The position numbers were made by a program, and so were the translations under genes. Under the pieces are notes generated by a model. It ran no database searches and was not told the DNA's origin. It saw only the letters and a list, made by a program, of their open reading frames with translations. From assembly GCA_035293765.1 (NCBI GenBank), contig DATGMF010000074.1, positions 124,001 to 188,000 of the forward strand: 64,000 nt of DNA, in the 5' to 3' direction. This DNA comes from DASRHT01 sp035293765 (GTDB taxonomy: Bacteria; Chloroflexota; Ktedonobacteria; Ktedonobacterales; Ktedonobacteraceae). Of this stretch, positions 49,546 through 58,591 are shown in pieces; the first letter of the stretch is position 1, and each line of letters starts with the position of its first letter.

Positions 49546-51411
49546 ATGAGTATGCATCGCGTGCGGGCTGCACGGGGACGGACGCCTGAAGATCAGGAAT
49601 TTAAAATTAGTAAAGTTTTTACCGCCTTTACCAGCTTACCACGCGTTTTAAAGCTGGTATGGACAACCCATGCGCCGCTAACGGCTGCGATGGCGTTCAT
49701 CAGCGTCCTGCGCGGCATTACGCCGGCGGCATCGGTGACGATCTCGCAGCTCGTAATCGATGGGGTCCTGCGCGGCATTCGCATTCATTCGGTCAATCCC
49801 ATCTGGCTGCCTGTCGGCTTGCAACTGGGCGTCGGCCTGCTTGATCGCTTGTTAACCACGCTAAGCAACATTGTGCAGCAATTGTTGCAGGAGCAGGTTT
49901 CTAACAAGGTGCAGTTGTTGGTGCTAGAAAAGTCTAATACGCTGGACCTCTCCTTTTTCGAAAATCCTGAGTTCTATGATAAGCTCCGTAACGTGGCGGA
50001 TGAATCGACATACAAGCCGGTGACGATGATCTCGCAGTCCTTTGACCTGGCTCGCACGGTCATTACCATGTTCTCTATGATCTTCATCCTGCTGCAACTG
50101 GCGTGGTGGCTGGCGGTAATCGCGCTGGTCGTCCCTATCCCCTCGTTCATCGCCAGCACGCGCTACGGCTGGATTGGCTACATGCGTATGCGTCGTCAGT
50201 CGCCGGAGCGTCGCAAGCTGGCCTACTTCAATCGCGTCATGACCATTGATGACTTCAATAAAGAGATCAAGCTATTCAACCTGGGCAATTTCTTTATTAA
50301 CCAGTACCGGCACCTGGCTGAGAAGTTTTATGAGGAAGGGAAGGAGGAGGTGGTACGCCGTTACATGACGGGATTTTTCTGGGCATCGCTTACGGTCGCG
50401 GCCAATTCCGGCATCTATCTCTATGTTGCCCTGCGGGCCGTACAGGGCTTCATCAGTCTGGGCGCTTTAACCAAATACACGCAATCAGCCGTCCAGGTGG
50501 GCCAGAGTTTTCAGGGGGTGTTGGATGGAGTCTCGAATACTTACGAGAATAATCTCTTTGTCAACACCTTATTCGAATTCCTCGAATACGAGCCGCATAT
50601 TGTCTCGCCGGAGGAGCCGCAGCCGGTTGAGCCGCCGGAGGGAGTGCCGGGACTGGATATCGAGTTTCGCAACGTTAGCTTTACCTATCCAGGCAAAGAT
50701 CCAGAAACGCAGGCTGCTCTGAAGAATGTGAGCTTTTCCATTCAGGCGGGCGAGGCCATTGCGCTGGTCGGGCGCAACGGTGCTGGCAAAACCACGCTCG
50801 TCAAGCTGCTGACGCGCCTCTACGACCCCGATGAGGGCGAAATTCTGATCGGCGGACGCAATATCAAGGAGTATGATCTGAAGGAATTGCGCGAGCAGGT
50901 GGGGGTTATCTTCCAGGATTATATTCACTATCATATGAATGCGCGTGAGAATATCGGTATGGGGCAGGTTGACGAGATAGAGAATATCGAGCTGGTCAAC
51001 AGCGCAGCCCTCAAGAGTGGGGCCAATGCCGTGATTGAGCGTTTGCCGGATGGCTACGAGACGATGCTTGGTCGCTGGTTTGACGAGGGTGTGCAGTTGA
51101 GCGGGGGCGAGTGGCAGAAGGTGGCGCTGGCGCGGGCCTTTATGCGCGACGCCCGCATTCTGATGCTCGACGAGCCGACCAGCTCGCTCGACGCCCAGGC
51201 CGAATACGACGTTTTTGCTCGTTTTCGCGTCCTGACTGAAGGTAAAACCGCCATCTTCATCAGCCACCGCTTCAGTACGGTCCGCCTGGCGGATCGCATC
51301 TTTGTGCTGGAACACGGAAAGATCATCGAGAACGGTTCGCACCATGAATTAATGGCGCACAATGGCCGCTACGCCGAACTCTTCAACCTCCAGGCTTCCG
51401 CCTATCGGTAG
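49546..51411 (+). CDS. ABC exporter, fused membrane and ATPase domains
   Basis: A 621-residue half-exporter that would dimerise in the membrane. Six helices fill residues about 35-340 (VTISQLVIDGVLRGI is in the first pair; MFSMIFILLQLAWWLAVIAL later). The ATPase follows: Walker A ALVGRNGAGKTTLVKLL, Q-loop VGVIFQDYI, signature VQLSGGEWQKVALARAF and Walker B ARILMLDEPTSSLD, with His in FISHRFSTV. It resembles lipid/peptide exporters. Its TAG stop lies in the first bases of a GTAGGGCAACCC repeat, so the repeat formed the present end. Confidence 0.93.
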   Translation: MSMHRVRAARGRTPEDQEFKISKVFTAFTSLPRVLKLVWTTHAPLTAAMAFISVLRGITPAASVTISQLVIDGVLRGIRIHSVNPIWLPVGLQLGVGLLDRLLTTLSNIVQQLLQEQVSNKVQLLVLEKSNTLDLSFFENPEFYDKLRNVADESTYKPVTMISQSFDLARTVITMFSMIFILLQLAWWLAVIALVVPIPSFIASTRYGWIGYMRMRRQSPERRKLAYFNRVMTIDDFNKEIKLFNLGNFFINQYRHLAEKFYEEGKEEVVRRYMTGFFWASLTVAANSGIYLYVALRAVQGFISLGALTKYTQSAVQVGQSFQGVLDGVSNTYENNLFVNTLFEFLEYEPHIVSPEEPQPVEPPEGVPGLDIEFRNVSFTYPGKDPETQAALKNVSFSIQAGEAIALVGRNGAGKTTLVKLLTRLYDPDEGEILIGGRNIKEYDLKELREQVGVIFQDYIHYHMNARENIGMGQVDEIENIELVNSAALKSGANAVIERLPDGYETMLGRWFDEGVQLSGGEWQKVALARAFMRDARILMLDEPTSSLDAQAEYDVFARFRVLTEGKTAIFISHRFSTVRLADRIFVLEHGKIIENGSHHELMAHNGRYAELFNLQASAYR

Positions 51412-51543
51412 GGCAACCCTGGCGGTTGCCCAGTTCCTCGTAGGACAGACGACGAACGTCGGTAGGGGCAATCCCTGGCGGTTGCCCAGTTCCCGCGGTT
51501 GCCCCGCCCCTGGTACAGGGCGGGGGCAAGCCCCGCCCCTACA
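51406..51543 (+). repeat. GGGGCAATCCCT repeats, array of copies after the exporter gene
   Basis: Copies at 51406-51432 and 51461-51488 (TAGGGGCAATCCCTGGCGG then TTGCCCAG), followed by GGTTGCCCCGCCCC and inverted GGGCGGGGGCAAGCCCC with CCGCCCCTAC at the end. The stop codon of the upstream gene is the TAG of the first copy. Confidence 0.75.
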
Positions 51544-51683
51544 AAAGTACTACCCCGAAATTTATCAGAAATGTGCATATTTTATAATTATAAGGCTGTT
51601 CTTAACATAATGTGAAATTACGTTAAACAGGGGCTTATTTTTCTCCGTCCGGCCTTATCTCTCTATGTTTCAGGAGGGAACGT

Positions 51684-52541
51684 ATGCACGGTTTGATCTT
51701 TATGACGTGGGAGAAGTATCTCGGAGATCGCTTTGGCAAAAGATTTCTTGATGCCTACCGGAATGCTATCGGAGAGACAGCCGCCAACTTGCCACTGGCG
51801 AACCGTCTCTATGATGATGAGACGCTGCTGGTGGGAGTGGGCGCGGCCAGCCGGTTAGCATCAATGCTGCCCGAAGCGCTCTTGCGCGAGTACGGGCGCT
51901 ATTTCATCATCAATGGCCTCACCGGTCACTTGTGTTTGTACATTCTGGCCCAGGTTCATAACGGTTGTGACCTCTTGCTCACCATGCGCAATGCGCATGC
52001 TCGCTTGCGTACCACTTTAGAAGGTTTACAGCCCCCCCTTTTTGAGTATGAGCCTTCATCCCTCCCCAATGAAGTGATCCTGCGTTACGATAGTCCGCGC
52101 AAATTATGCGATGTGCTACTGGGCGCGATTGAGGGGGCGGCAGAACGTTTTGGCGAGACGGTGCAGATCCAGGAGCATGCCTGTATGAAGACAGGAGCGC
52201 CGTTTTGTCGTATTTCGGCTCGCTTTTTTGCTCCTAAAGATGATCCTGATCGCTACCGGCGTGGCGCGACCGATACGAGCCAGCAGCGCATTCATGCCCC
52301 GTTGCTTGATCTGGTCTGGGACTCCTTGCCTGATGCTGGCAGATCGGAGGGGATCAGGCTATCAGAACTACAAGGAGCGCTGCAACGGCGCCATCGTGTC
52401 CCTGCGTACCACCTCCGCCCAGCAATATTACTTGAGGCACTGCACCAGTTGCAATTCGCAGGCTACGTCATGAGTACGGCCCATCAGCCACAGGATAATT
52501 TTATGGACCGGCGTTACTGGCGTGTCAATAAACATCTGTGA
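51684..52541 (+). CDS. HNOB/H-NOX-like haem-binding sensor with C-terminal winged-helix-like part
   Basis: A 285-residue protein. It starts MHGLIFMTWEKYLGDRFGKR, as haem-NO-binding (HNOB) domains do; a candidate haem His lies in TMRNAHARLRTTL (about residue 107) and the Tyr-Ser-Arg motif appears as LRYDSPRKL (about 133-141). The end of the domain, HACMKTGAPFCRISARF, has a Cys pair also seen in 4-vinyl reductase-type relatives. Residues 205-285 (SEGIRLSELQGALQRRHRVP) look like a separate winged helix. Sensing of NO or O2 with a DNA- or protein-binding output is inferred. AGGAGGGAA precedes the ATG. Confidence 0.7.
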   Translation: MHGLIFMTWEKYLGDRFGKRFLDAYRNAIGETAANLPLANRLYDDETLLVGVGAASRLASMLPEALLREYGRYFIINGLTGHLCLYILAQVHNGCDLLLTMRNAHARLRTTLEGLQPPLFEYEPSSLPNEVILRYDSPRKLCDVLLGAIEGAAERFGETVQIQEHACMKTGAPFCRISARFFAPKDDPDRYRRGATDTSQQRIHAPLLDLVWDSLPDAGRSEGIRLSELQGALQRRHRVPAYHLRPAILLEALHQLQFAGYVMSTAHQPQDNFMDRRYWRVNKHL

Positions 52542-52544
52542 TTA

Positions 52545-53618
52545 TTATTTGAGCTCGATCCCCAGTCCGCTTTTGACAATGGACACGTCGTAGATGCCCC
52601 CACGTTGCTCATAGCCGCCGATGAAAGGATCTTCAGCCAGCAGCATGGGGGTATCGAGATCAACAAAGCGGAAGCCGCCCTGGCCCGCCACAAAATGCGC
52701 GGCGGCGCTAATAGCAAGGCGCGATTCCATCATTGCCCCGACCATCAATTGGATATTGTTGGCGCGACAGAGGGCCGCGATATCCAGCGCATCTACAAAG
52801 CCCGACTTCATCAGCTTGATGTTGATTATATTGACTGCACGCATCGCGATCAGGCGGGCGACGGCGGTGGAACTGGACGCGCTCTCGTCGGCGGCGATGG
52901 GGACGGTCGTATGCCGGGTGATGTAGCGCAGCCCATCAAAGTCGTCTTTATGAACGGGCTGCTCCATCATCAGCGGGCGAATGCCACGGTCGTCGAGGGC
53001 TTCCAGGCAGAGCAGGGCTTCATTGGGAGTGTAGCCCTGATTAGCGTCGAGGGTCAGCGCGAGATGAGGCGCGCCGTTACGGATAGCCTCGACGCGGAAG
53101 ACATCCTCACGCAGATCGCTGCCAACCTTGATTTTGATGCTGGCGATGCCGCGCGCCACGATTGCTTTAGCCAGCTCATAGCCATGCTCCGGCGTCACCA
53201 GGGGAATGCTCATATCGGTTTCTACGAAGGTTCCTGCCCCCCCAAAAAAGACGTAAAGCGGGATACCATACGAACGAGCGAGGGCATCCAAAATTGCCAT
53301 CTCCATGCCTGCGCAGACGGTCGCCTGGGCGAAATAGACGCTATGGATCAGTCGCGAGATGACGCGCCAGTGAGCGGCGTCGCGTCCCTCTAATAGCTCG
53401 ATACAGCCCCTGGCGGCAGCGAGCGCGGTTTCTTGCGCTTCACCTGTGCTTGGTGGGAAAGGGGCGCACTCGCCATAGCCGATGCTGCCATCGCTCAATG
53501 TGACGGTGATGAGAACATTGCGCGCCTCAGAGACGCTGCCGGTCGAGATGGTGAAGGGCTCTAACAGGGGGATGGTTAGAGGCTCAACTTTGATAGATTG
53601 GATGGTTGTACGTGGCAT
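52545..53618 (-). CDS. mandelate racemase/enolase-superfamily epimerase, probably L-Ala-D/L-Glu type
   Basis: A 357-residue enolase-superfamily enzyme. Catalytic pair Lys in SIKIKVG (about residue 160), metal acids in LTLDANQGY, LMMEQPV and AADESAS, and the second Lys in NIIKLMKSG-like INIKLMKSGF. The order matches dipeptide epimerases, which turn L-Ala-D-Glu from murein into L-Ala-L-Glu; o-succinylbenzoate synthase is an alternative. It is third in the operon after murF and ddl, which favours the murein-linked role. Its stop is 3 bases from that of the HNOB gene. Confidence 0.83.
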   Translation of the reverse strand: MPRTTIQSIKVEPLTIPLLEPFTISTGSVSEARNVLITVTLSDGSIGYGECAPFPPSTGEAQETALAAARGCIELLEGRDAAHWRVISRLIHSVYFAQATVCAGMEMAILDALARSYGIPLYVFFGGAGTFVETDMSIPLVTPEHGYELAKAIVARGIASIKIKVGSDLREDVFRVEAIRNGAPHLALTLDANQGYTPNEALLCLEALDDRGIRPLMMEQPVHKDDFDGLRYITRHTTVPIAADESASSSTAVARLIAMRAVNIINIKLMKSGFVDALDIAALCRANNIQLMVGAMMESRLAISAAAHFVAGQGGFRFVDLDTPMLLAEDPFIGGYEQRGGIYDVSIVKSGLGIELK

Positions 53619-53671
53619 GGGGGTGCAGCCTTTCCTCCGCTGTGGCGCATTGGACTAATACAATACTTACA

Positions 53672-54790
53672 TCACATACTCGTCCTGTTCCGTTGCCGAT
53701 CCTCATAACGTTCAATCGCCAGCTCGATCAGGCGATCCGCCAGTTCAGAGTAGGGGACGCCGCTGGCCTCCCAGAGTTTGGCATACATGCTGATCTGGGT
53801 AAAGCCGGGGAGGGTGTTGACCTCGTTGATATAGATCTTGTTGGTCTCCTTTTCCAGGAAGAAATCGACGCGGGCCAGACCGCTCAGATCGAGAGCGGTA
53901 AACGCCTGGATGGACTGACTGCGCACCTCTTCTGCTATGGCCTGGGGAATGTTGGCGGGGATGATGACCTGCGATTTGTTGTCGATATACTTGGCGTTGT
54001 AGTCATAAAATTCGTTGCTGGCAATCACTTCGCCGACGACGGAGGCAAGGGGTTCGTCGTTGCCCAGGATGGCGCATTCCAACTCGCGACAGTTGACGCC
54101 GCGCTCGATGATGATTTTGCGGTCGTACTCGGCGGCGAGCCGCATTGCGTGCCCCAGCTCTTCGCGATTGTGCGCTTTGCTAATACCCACGCTCGATCCC
54201 AGGTTGACCGGTTTGACAAAGCAGGGATAGCCAAGACGCTGCTCAATGGCTGCCGTGATCGCATCCTCTGAGCGTTCCCACTCATTACGCCGATAGACCA
54301 GGTAGTCAACAATGGGCAGGCCGACGGACTGGAAGATCAGCTTCATCTTCTCTTTGTCCATGCCCAGAGCCGAGCCAAGCACGCCGCAGCCCACGTAGGG
54401 CACGTTCGCCATGTCGAGCAACCCCTGGAGCGCGCCATCTTCGCCATAGGGGCCGTGCATCACGGGAAAGATGACATCAATCGCGCCGTTATCGCTCAGT
54501 TGCTCGCTGCCCTCAACGGGAATGAGGCGGCGCAGGTTGGGATCGCCTGTGAGCGTGACGGCGGTGGTTGCCTCTAAGTCGGAGGCATCCAGGCGTTGTT
54601 CGGCGGCCTGCAAGCGTGCCGGTTCCACGCCGAGCAGCCAGGAACCGGATTTATCGATGGCGATGGGCACGACATCATATTTGTTGCGGTCCAGATTCGC
54701 CATGACGGACTGCGCCGAGGCGAGCGAAACTTCATGCTCGCCTGAACGACCACCGAAGATCAGGCCAATACGCAACTTTTTCTGAGTCAT
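53672..54790 (-). CDS. ddl: D-alanine-D-alanine ligase
   Basis: A 372-residue ATP-grasp ligase that makes D-Ala-D-Ala for peptidoglycan. It shows IGLIFGGRSGEHEVSLASAQ at the start, MHGPYGEDGALQGLLDMANV, FVKPVNLGSSVGISKAHN and INEVNTLPGFTQIS for ATP/Mg and substrate binding. The length fits the long (VanA-like branch) form. It lies 30 bases after murF and 53 before the epimerase gene, in one cell-wall operon. AAAGGAACC upstream of ATG. Confidence 0.95.
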   Translation of the reverse strand: MTQKKLRIGLIFGGRSGEHEVSLASAQSVMANLDRNKYDVVPIAIDKSGSWLLGVEPARLQAAEQRLDASDLEATTAVTLTGDPNLRRLIPVEGSEQLSDNGAIDVIFPVMHGPYGEDGALQGLLDMANVPYVGCGVLGSALGMDKEKMKLIFQSVGLPIVDYLVYRRNEWERSEDAITAAIEQRLGYPCFVKPVNLGSSVGISKAHNREELGHAMRLAAEYDRKIIIERGVNCRELECAILGNDEPLASVVGEVIASNEFYDYNAKYIDNKSQVIIPANIPQAIAEEVRSQSIQAFTALDLSGLARVDFFLEKETNKIYINEVNTLPGFTQISMYAKLWEASGVPYSELADRLIELAIERYEDRQRNRTSM

Positions 54791-54820
54791 TTCGCCGGTT
54801 CCTTTCTTGAGCGAGCATGG

Positions 54821-56245
54821 TTACAGCATATCCAGTATCGTTTCCATACGCATCCCGCGCGAGCCTTTGAGCAGCACGAGATCATCAGCATGGACTTCAC
54901 GTTTGAGCAGTTCAGCCGTGGCAACTTTGGCGCTTTCCAGTGCTGCACTATTATCTACATCGGCAGGAAAATAGTAGGCATGCTTTTCGGGGAAGCCTGC
55001 CTCGATTGCGCCCTCGACATAGAAGCGGGCCTGCTCTCCCACCGCGATGAGGTAGTCTATTGTGCCAGCTAAAGCGGCTCCACTGGCACGATGTTCAGCG
55101 GGCGCGAAGTCGCCCAACTCGAAGATGTCGCCGAGCACGGCCCAGCGTTTTCCCGTTGGGGCCAGAGAGCTGGCGCGCATGGCCTGGGTGATGGCGATGA
55201 TCGACTGACGATTGGCGTTGTAGGTATCGTCGATCAAGGTGCTGCCATTGGGGCCGGGCTTGATCTCGCAGCGACCTCGGGCCGGGGCGAGCGCCTCTAA
55301 AGCTGCCACAATATCGTCCAGGGACATCTCTGCCGCGCATCCTGCCGCCGCCGCCGCCAGAGCGATGGCAACGCCATGTACGCCGGGCAGGTGCAATTGT
55401 ACGAGCCGTTGCGTCCCGTGATAGCTGAGGGTAAAGCTGAGTCCCCGCAAAGTATCGCCTTTGATATCGCTGCCGCGCACCTCGGCTTCGGCAGATTGAC
55501 CGTAATAGAGCAGGCGGGCCTGAGTTTTTGTGCCCATGCCGCGCACGTTGAGATCATCGTAGTTGAGGATCGCGATACCATCCGGCGTGAGAGCCTGTAC
55601 CAGTTCGCTTTTGGCGATGACGACGCGCTCCTGTGATTTGAAAAACTCCAGGTGTGCGGCTCCAACATTCGTGACCATCGACCAGTCTGGACGCGCGATA
55701 GTGCGGCAGAGCCAGGCCAGTTCTCCCACCCATTGCGCCCCCATTTCGAGCACAGCATAGCGCTGCTGCGGCTCCAGGCGCAGCAGCGTCAGCGGATAGC
55801 CAATCTCGTTATTATAAGAAGCCTGTGTCTTGAGCGTGGGAGCCTTGCGACTGAGCACGGCGGCGATGGCCTCTTTGGTGCTGGTTTTGCCATTGCTCCC
55901 GGTGATGCCAATCAGCGTGGTATTTTGCTGGCGCGCCGTGCGCACGCGAGCTGTGGCATGTAGAGCTGCAACCACATCGGGAACGACAATTTGTAGAAAG
56001 TCGGGAGGCACGTCTTCAGCCGGCTCGGTACAGAGCGCGCCGAGCGCCCCCGCGCGCGCAACCGCAGGAATGAAGCGATGACCATCGACCTTCGCGCCCT
56101 TGATGGCAATAAAGAGATCGCCAGGCTCAATCTGGCGGCTATCGTGGTGCGCGGAGCGAAAAACTAACTGCGGGTCAGCCGGGGCGCTGCTGTGTATCCG
56201 CACCCCATTGGTATTGCCCTGTAGTATATCGTCGAGGGTAAACAT
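54821..56245 (-). CDS. murF: UDP-MurNAc-tripeptide--D-Ala-D-Ala ligase
   Basis: A 474-residue Mur ligase adding D-Ala-D-Ala to UDP-MurNAc-tripeptide. The N-terminal uridine domain holds FRSAHHDSRQIEPGDLFIA, the ATP loop is IGITGSNGKTSTKEAI (about residue 113), and the C-terminal domain has TLIDDTYNANRQS. It is first in the operon murF-ddl-epimerase, so one transcript makes the dipeptide, adds it and may recycle the alanine-glutamate dipeptide. Normal length, no odd features. Confidence 0.95.
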   Translation of the reverse strand: MFTLDDILQGNTNGVRIHSSAPADPQLVFRSAHHDSRQIEPGDLFIAIKGAKVDGHRFIPAVARAGALGALCTEPAEDVPPDFLQIVVPDVVAALHATARVRTARQQNTTLIGITGSNGKTSTKEAIAAVLSRKAPTLKTQASYNNEIGYPLTLLRLEPQQRYAVLEMGAQWVGELAWLCRTIARPDWSMVTNVGAAHLEFFKSQERVVIAKSELVQALTPDGIAILNYDDLNVRGMGTKTQARLLYYGQSAEAEVRGSDIKGDTLRGLSFTLSYHGTQRLVQLHLPGVHGVAIALAAAAAGCAAEMSLDDIVAALEALAPARGRCEIKPGPNGSTLIDDTYNANRQSIIAITQAMRASSLAPTGKRWAVLGDIFELGDFAPAEHRASGAALAGTIDYLIAVGEQARFYVEGAIEAGFPEKHAYYFPADVDNSAALESAKVATAELLKREVHADDLVLLKGSRGMRMETILDML

Positions 56246-56348
56246 TGTCTGCTTGAGCCTCCGCCTCTCTACTATTCTCTGAGCAAATTATATCATGCCT
56301 GACCATTTTCGTCTGCCTGCCCCTATAGACTAATATTTTGTAAGTAAC

Positions 56349-56377
56349 TTGACAAAAGAAAGTCTGTGTGGTATGGT
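56349..56377 (+). promoter_or_regulatory. promoter of yceI
   Basis: TTGACA (56349-56354), a 17-base spacer and TATGGT (56372-56377), about 64 bases upstream of the ATG. Confidence 0.6.
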
Positions 56378-56440
56378 TATGTCAGTTAGTAAAGCTGCTA
56401 ACGCATCAAATCATAAAAAAATCATCTGGAGGTTATTTCC

Positions 56441-56995
56441 ATGGCATGGGAAATTGATGCCAACCATTCGCAAGCAACATTCGCTGTCAAGCATATGATG
56501 GTAACAACGGTGCGAGGACAGTTTAAAGTGCTAAGGGGCAAACTTAACATTGACGAGCAGAACCCCGCTAATTCGTGGGTTGAGGCCGAAGTCGATGCAG
56601 CCAGTATTGATACGCGCGAACCCAACCGCGACGGTCACCTGCGTTCCCCTGATTTCTTCGATGTTGAGAACTATCCCAAGATTACATTCAAGAGCACAAA
56701 AGTTGAGCACGTTGGTGGCGACGAGTACAAAGTAACGGGCGATCTGAGCATGCATGGGGTCACAAAGCCGGTTGTCTTTAAGGCTGAATATGCTGGTCAG
56801 ACAAAGGATGCCTATGGATTGCAGCGGGCAGGTTTAAGCGCAAGAACTACGATCAACCGTAAAGATTTTGGGCTGACCTGGAACAGGGCGATTGAGACTG
56901 GTGGGGTCGCGGTGAGCGAGGATGTGAGGATCGAGATTGATCTGGCGGCGGTGAATAAATTTCAGTATCCTCAAGCGGATCGAGCCCACCAGTAG
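56441..56995 (+). CDS. YceI-family protein
   Basis: A 184-residue lipocalin-like barrel: WEIDANHSQATFAVKHMMVT, SIDTREPNRDGHLRSPDFFD and YKVTGDLSMHGVTKPVVFKA are the standard YceI segments. Homologues bind isoprenoids or related lipids. There is no signal peptide, so it is cytoplasmic. GGAGG precedes the ATG. The last 12 codons and stop (from FQYPQ to DRAHQ) come from repeat copy 4, which replaced or extended the native end. Confidence 0.92.
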   Translation: MAWEIDANHSQATFAVKHMMVTTVRGQFKVLRGKLNIDEQNPANSWVEAEVDAASIDTREPNRDGHLRSPDFFDVENYPKITFKSTKVEHVGGDEYKVTGDLSMHGVTKPVVFKAEYAGQTKDAYGLQRAGLSARTTINRKDFGLTWNRAIETGGVAVSEDVRIEIDLAAVNKFQYPQADRAHQ

Positions 56996-57055
56996 GCCGC
57001 GTCGCCCTCCTTGAGAGGAGTATAGATATTAAACCCGAAAACGTCAAGTGAAAAT
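56959..57055 (+). repeat. CTCAAGCGGRTCGAG repeat, copy 4, forming a gene end
   Basis: A 97-base copy beginning ATTTCAGTATCCTCAAGCGG and ending ACGTCAAGTGAAAAT. The end of yceI reads through its first 37 bases, in a different frame from that used by the TPR pseudokinase in copy 2. Confidence 0.85.
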
Positions 57056-57058
57056 ATA

Positions 57059-57097
57059 TCAAAAGGAGTACCCCCACAGAACAGGTACCCCTTTTGA
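57059..57097. terminator. bidirectional terminator between yceI and the amidohydrolase gene
   Basis: TCAAAAGGAGTACC (57059-57072) pairs with 57084-57097 with one A-C mismatch; T-rich sequence lies on the minus-strand exit and TTTTGA on the plus side. Confidence 0.75.
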
Positions 57098-57107
57098 TTC
57101 GCGACAG

Positions 57108-58379
57108 TTAGTCCAGGCCGGCAATTCGAGGGATTGGGACCTCCAGCAGGTTCTTGGCAGCTCGTCCGCCTTTGAGCACCAGCGTGACGTTCGTCGGATC
57201 GGCTATCATGCTGATGGTCTCCAGCACATTGCCGTTGACAAGAATCACATCGGCCAGTTTGCCCACTTCAAGCGTACCGATATTTTTATCCATATGGAGG
57301 AGCCGGGCGGCATGCTGAGTGCTGGCCTGGATAGCTTGCATTGGCGTCATGCCATTTTCGACCATCAGTTGCAGCTCTTTGCCGTTTGTGCCGTGGCGAC
57401 CCACGCCCGAATCGGTGCCCATCGCGATTTTCACGCCGGCCTCGACCGCGCGGCGGAAGCTCTGGCGATGGATCTCGATCACATCAAGAGCTTTTGCCGC
57501 CATCATAGGTGGGAGAATATCGGGATGCATCTCCGAGAACTCGATCACAGCCATCGGTGCCACCAGTGTCGGCACAAGATACGCATCCCGTTCGAGCATC
57601 AGGCTGATGGCTTCATCATCCAGATAGATGCCATGCTCAATCGAGACGACGCCGGCCAGCAAAGCATGTTTGATGCCCTGCGTACCCTGAGCGTGGGCCA
57701 TGCAGCGTTTCTCCTGTGCGGCAGCCTCGTAGACAGCAGTGGCGATCTCTTCGAGCGTGAATTGCGACGAGGTGGGGGCATCAGCGGTTGAGAGCACGCC
57801 GCCGGTGGTGGCTATTTTGATCCAGTCGGCCCCGGCGCGCAGGATTTCGCGCGTGGTTTTGCGCACTTCTTCGATCCCGTCCACCACGCCATTGGGCATA
57901 TCGGGAAAATTCAGGCCGAAGAAGCCAATATCGGCGCAGCAGGGATAATGGCCGTCGCCGTGCCCTCCGGTCTGAGAAAGGATGGAAACGGCAACCTGCA
58001 TGCGTGGTCCGGCGATAATGCCGCGCTCAACCGCCATCTTGACACCCGCAGGCGTTCCAGCGGCATCGCGAACGGTGGTCACGCCGGCATTGAGCGTTGC
58101 GCGCATGCGTGGCAGCATCTGAAAGAGACTCAGGCTGGGCGGGGTGAGCAGAGAGCGTACAAGATCGGGATATTCCATCGCGAAGTGGACGTGCGTATCG
58201 ATCAGGCCGGGCAGCACCTGGCCTCCTCCTGCATCAACAACGGTCGCGTCACGCGGGATACTGACGCGATTCTGGCGGCCAACGGCAACGATGCGTTCCT
58301 CGTCAATGAGGAGAGCGCCATGCTCGACCGGCTCGTTCCCGGTACCATCGACGATGGTGGCATTAGTGATTGCTAGCAT
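57108..58379 (-). CDS. amidohydrolase (imidazolonepropionase-like / Xaa-Pro dipeptidase type)
   Basis: A 423-residue metal-dependent hydrolase: LIDTHVHFAMEYPDL (first His pair), GADWIKIATTGGVLS with Lys, CMAHAQGTQGIKHALLAGVV and SIEHGIYLDDEA for the next His residues, and AMGTDSGVGRHGTNGKEL with the Asp. This matches the family including Xaa-Pro/Arg dipeptidases and imidazolonepropionase relatives. Single gene, cytoplasmic; substrate unknown. Confidence 0.87.
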   Translation of the reverse strand: MLAITNATIVDGTGNEPVEHGALLIDEERIVAVGRQNRVSIPRDATVVDAGGGQVLPGLIDTHVHFAMEYPDLVRSLLTPPSLSLFQMLPRMRATLNAGVTTVRDAAGTPAGVKMAVERGIIAGPRMQVAVSILSQTGGHGDGHYPCCADIGFFGLNFPDMPNGVVDGIEEVRKTTREILRAGADWIKIATTGGVLSTADAPTSSQFTLEEIATAVYEAAAQEKRCMAHAQGTQGIKHALLAGVVSIEHGIYLDDEAISLMLERDAYLVPTLVAPMAVIEFSEMHPDILPPMMAAKALDVIEIHRQSFRRAVEAGVKIAMGTDSGVGRHGTNGKELQLMVENGMTPMQAIQASTQHAARLLHMDKNIGTLEVGKLADVILVNGNVLETISMIADPTNVTLVLKGGRAAKNLLEVPIPRIAGLD

Positions 58380-58591
58380 GCTTTATCGAGGCTCCTTCTC
58401 TTTGTGGTTATGTAAAGCTGTGGTTGTATCATACAACATCGTCTTGTTTGATCTGGGCCATAACAGGATAAAAGGTAGTCGAGAAATACGATGCGTTGTT
58501 GGCAGGAGTGCCGTTTGTTTCATCCCGATTGCGTCGTACAATAGAAACGTAGCTCAGGCTAACGATTATTTGAAACGAAGGAGTAGCATGC

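Noticed and set aside
51684..52541. Bacteriochlorophyll 4-vinyl reductase (V4R) protein
   Set aside because: The Cys pair fits V4R, but the start, His and Tyr-Ser-Arg motif fit HNOB better; a photosynthesis gene context is absent.
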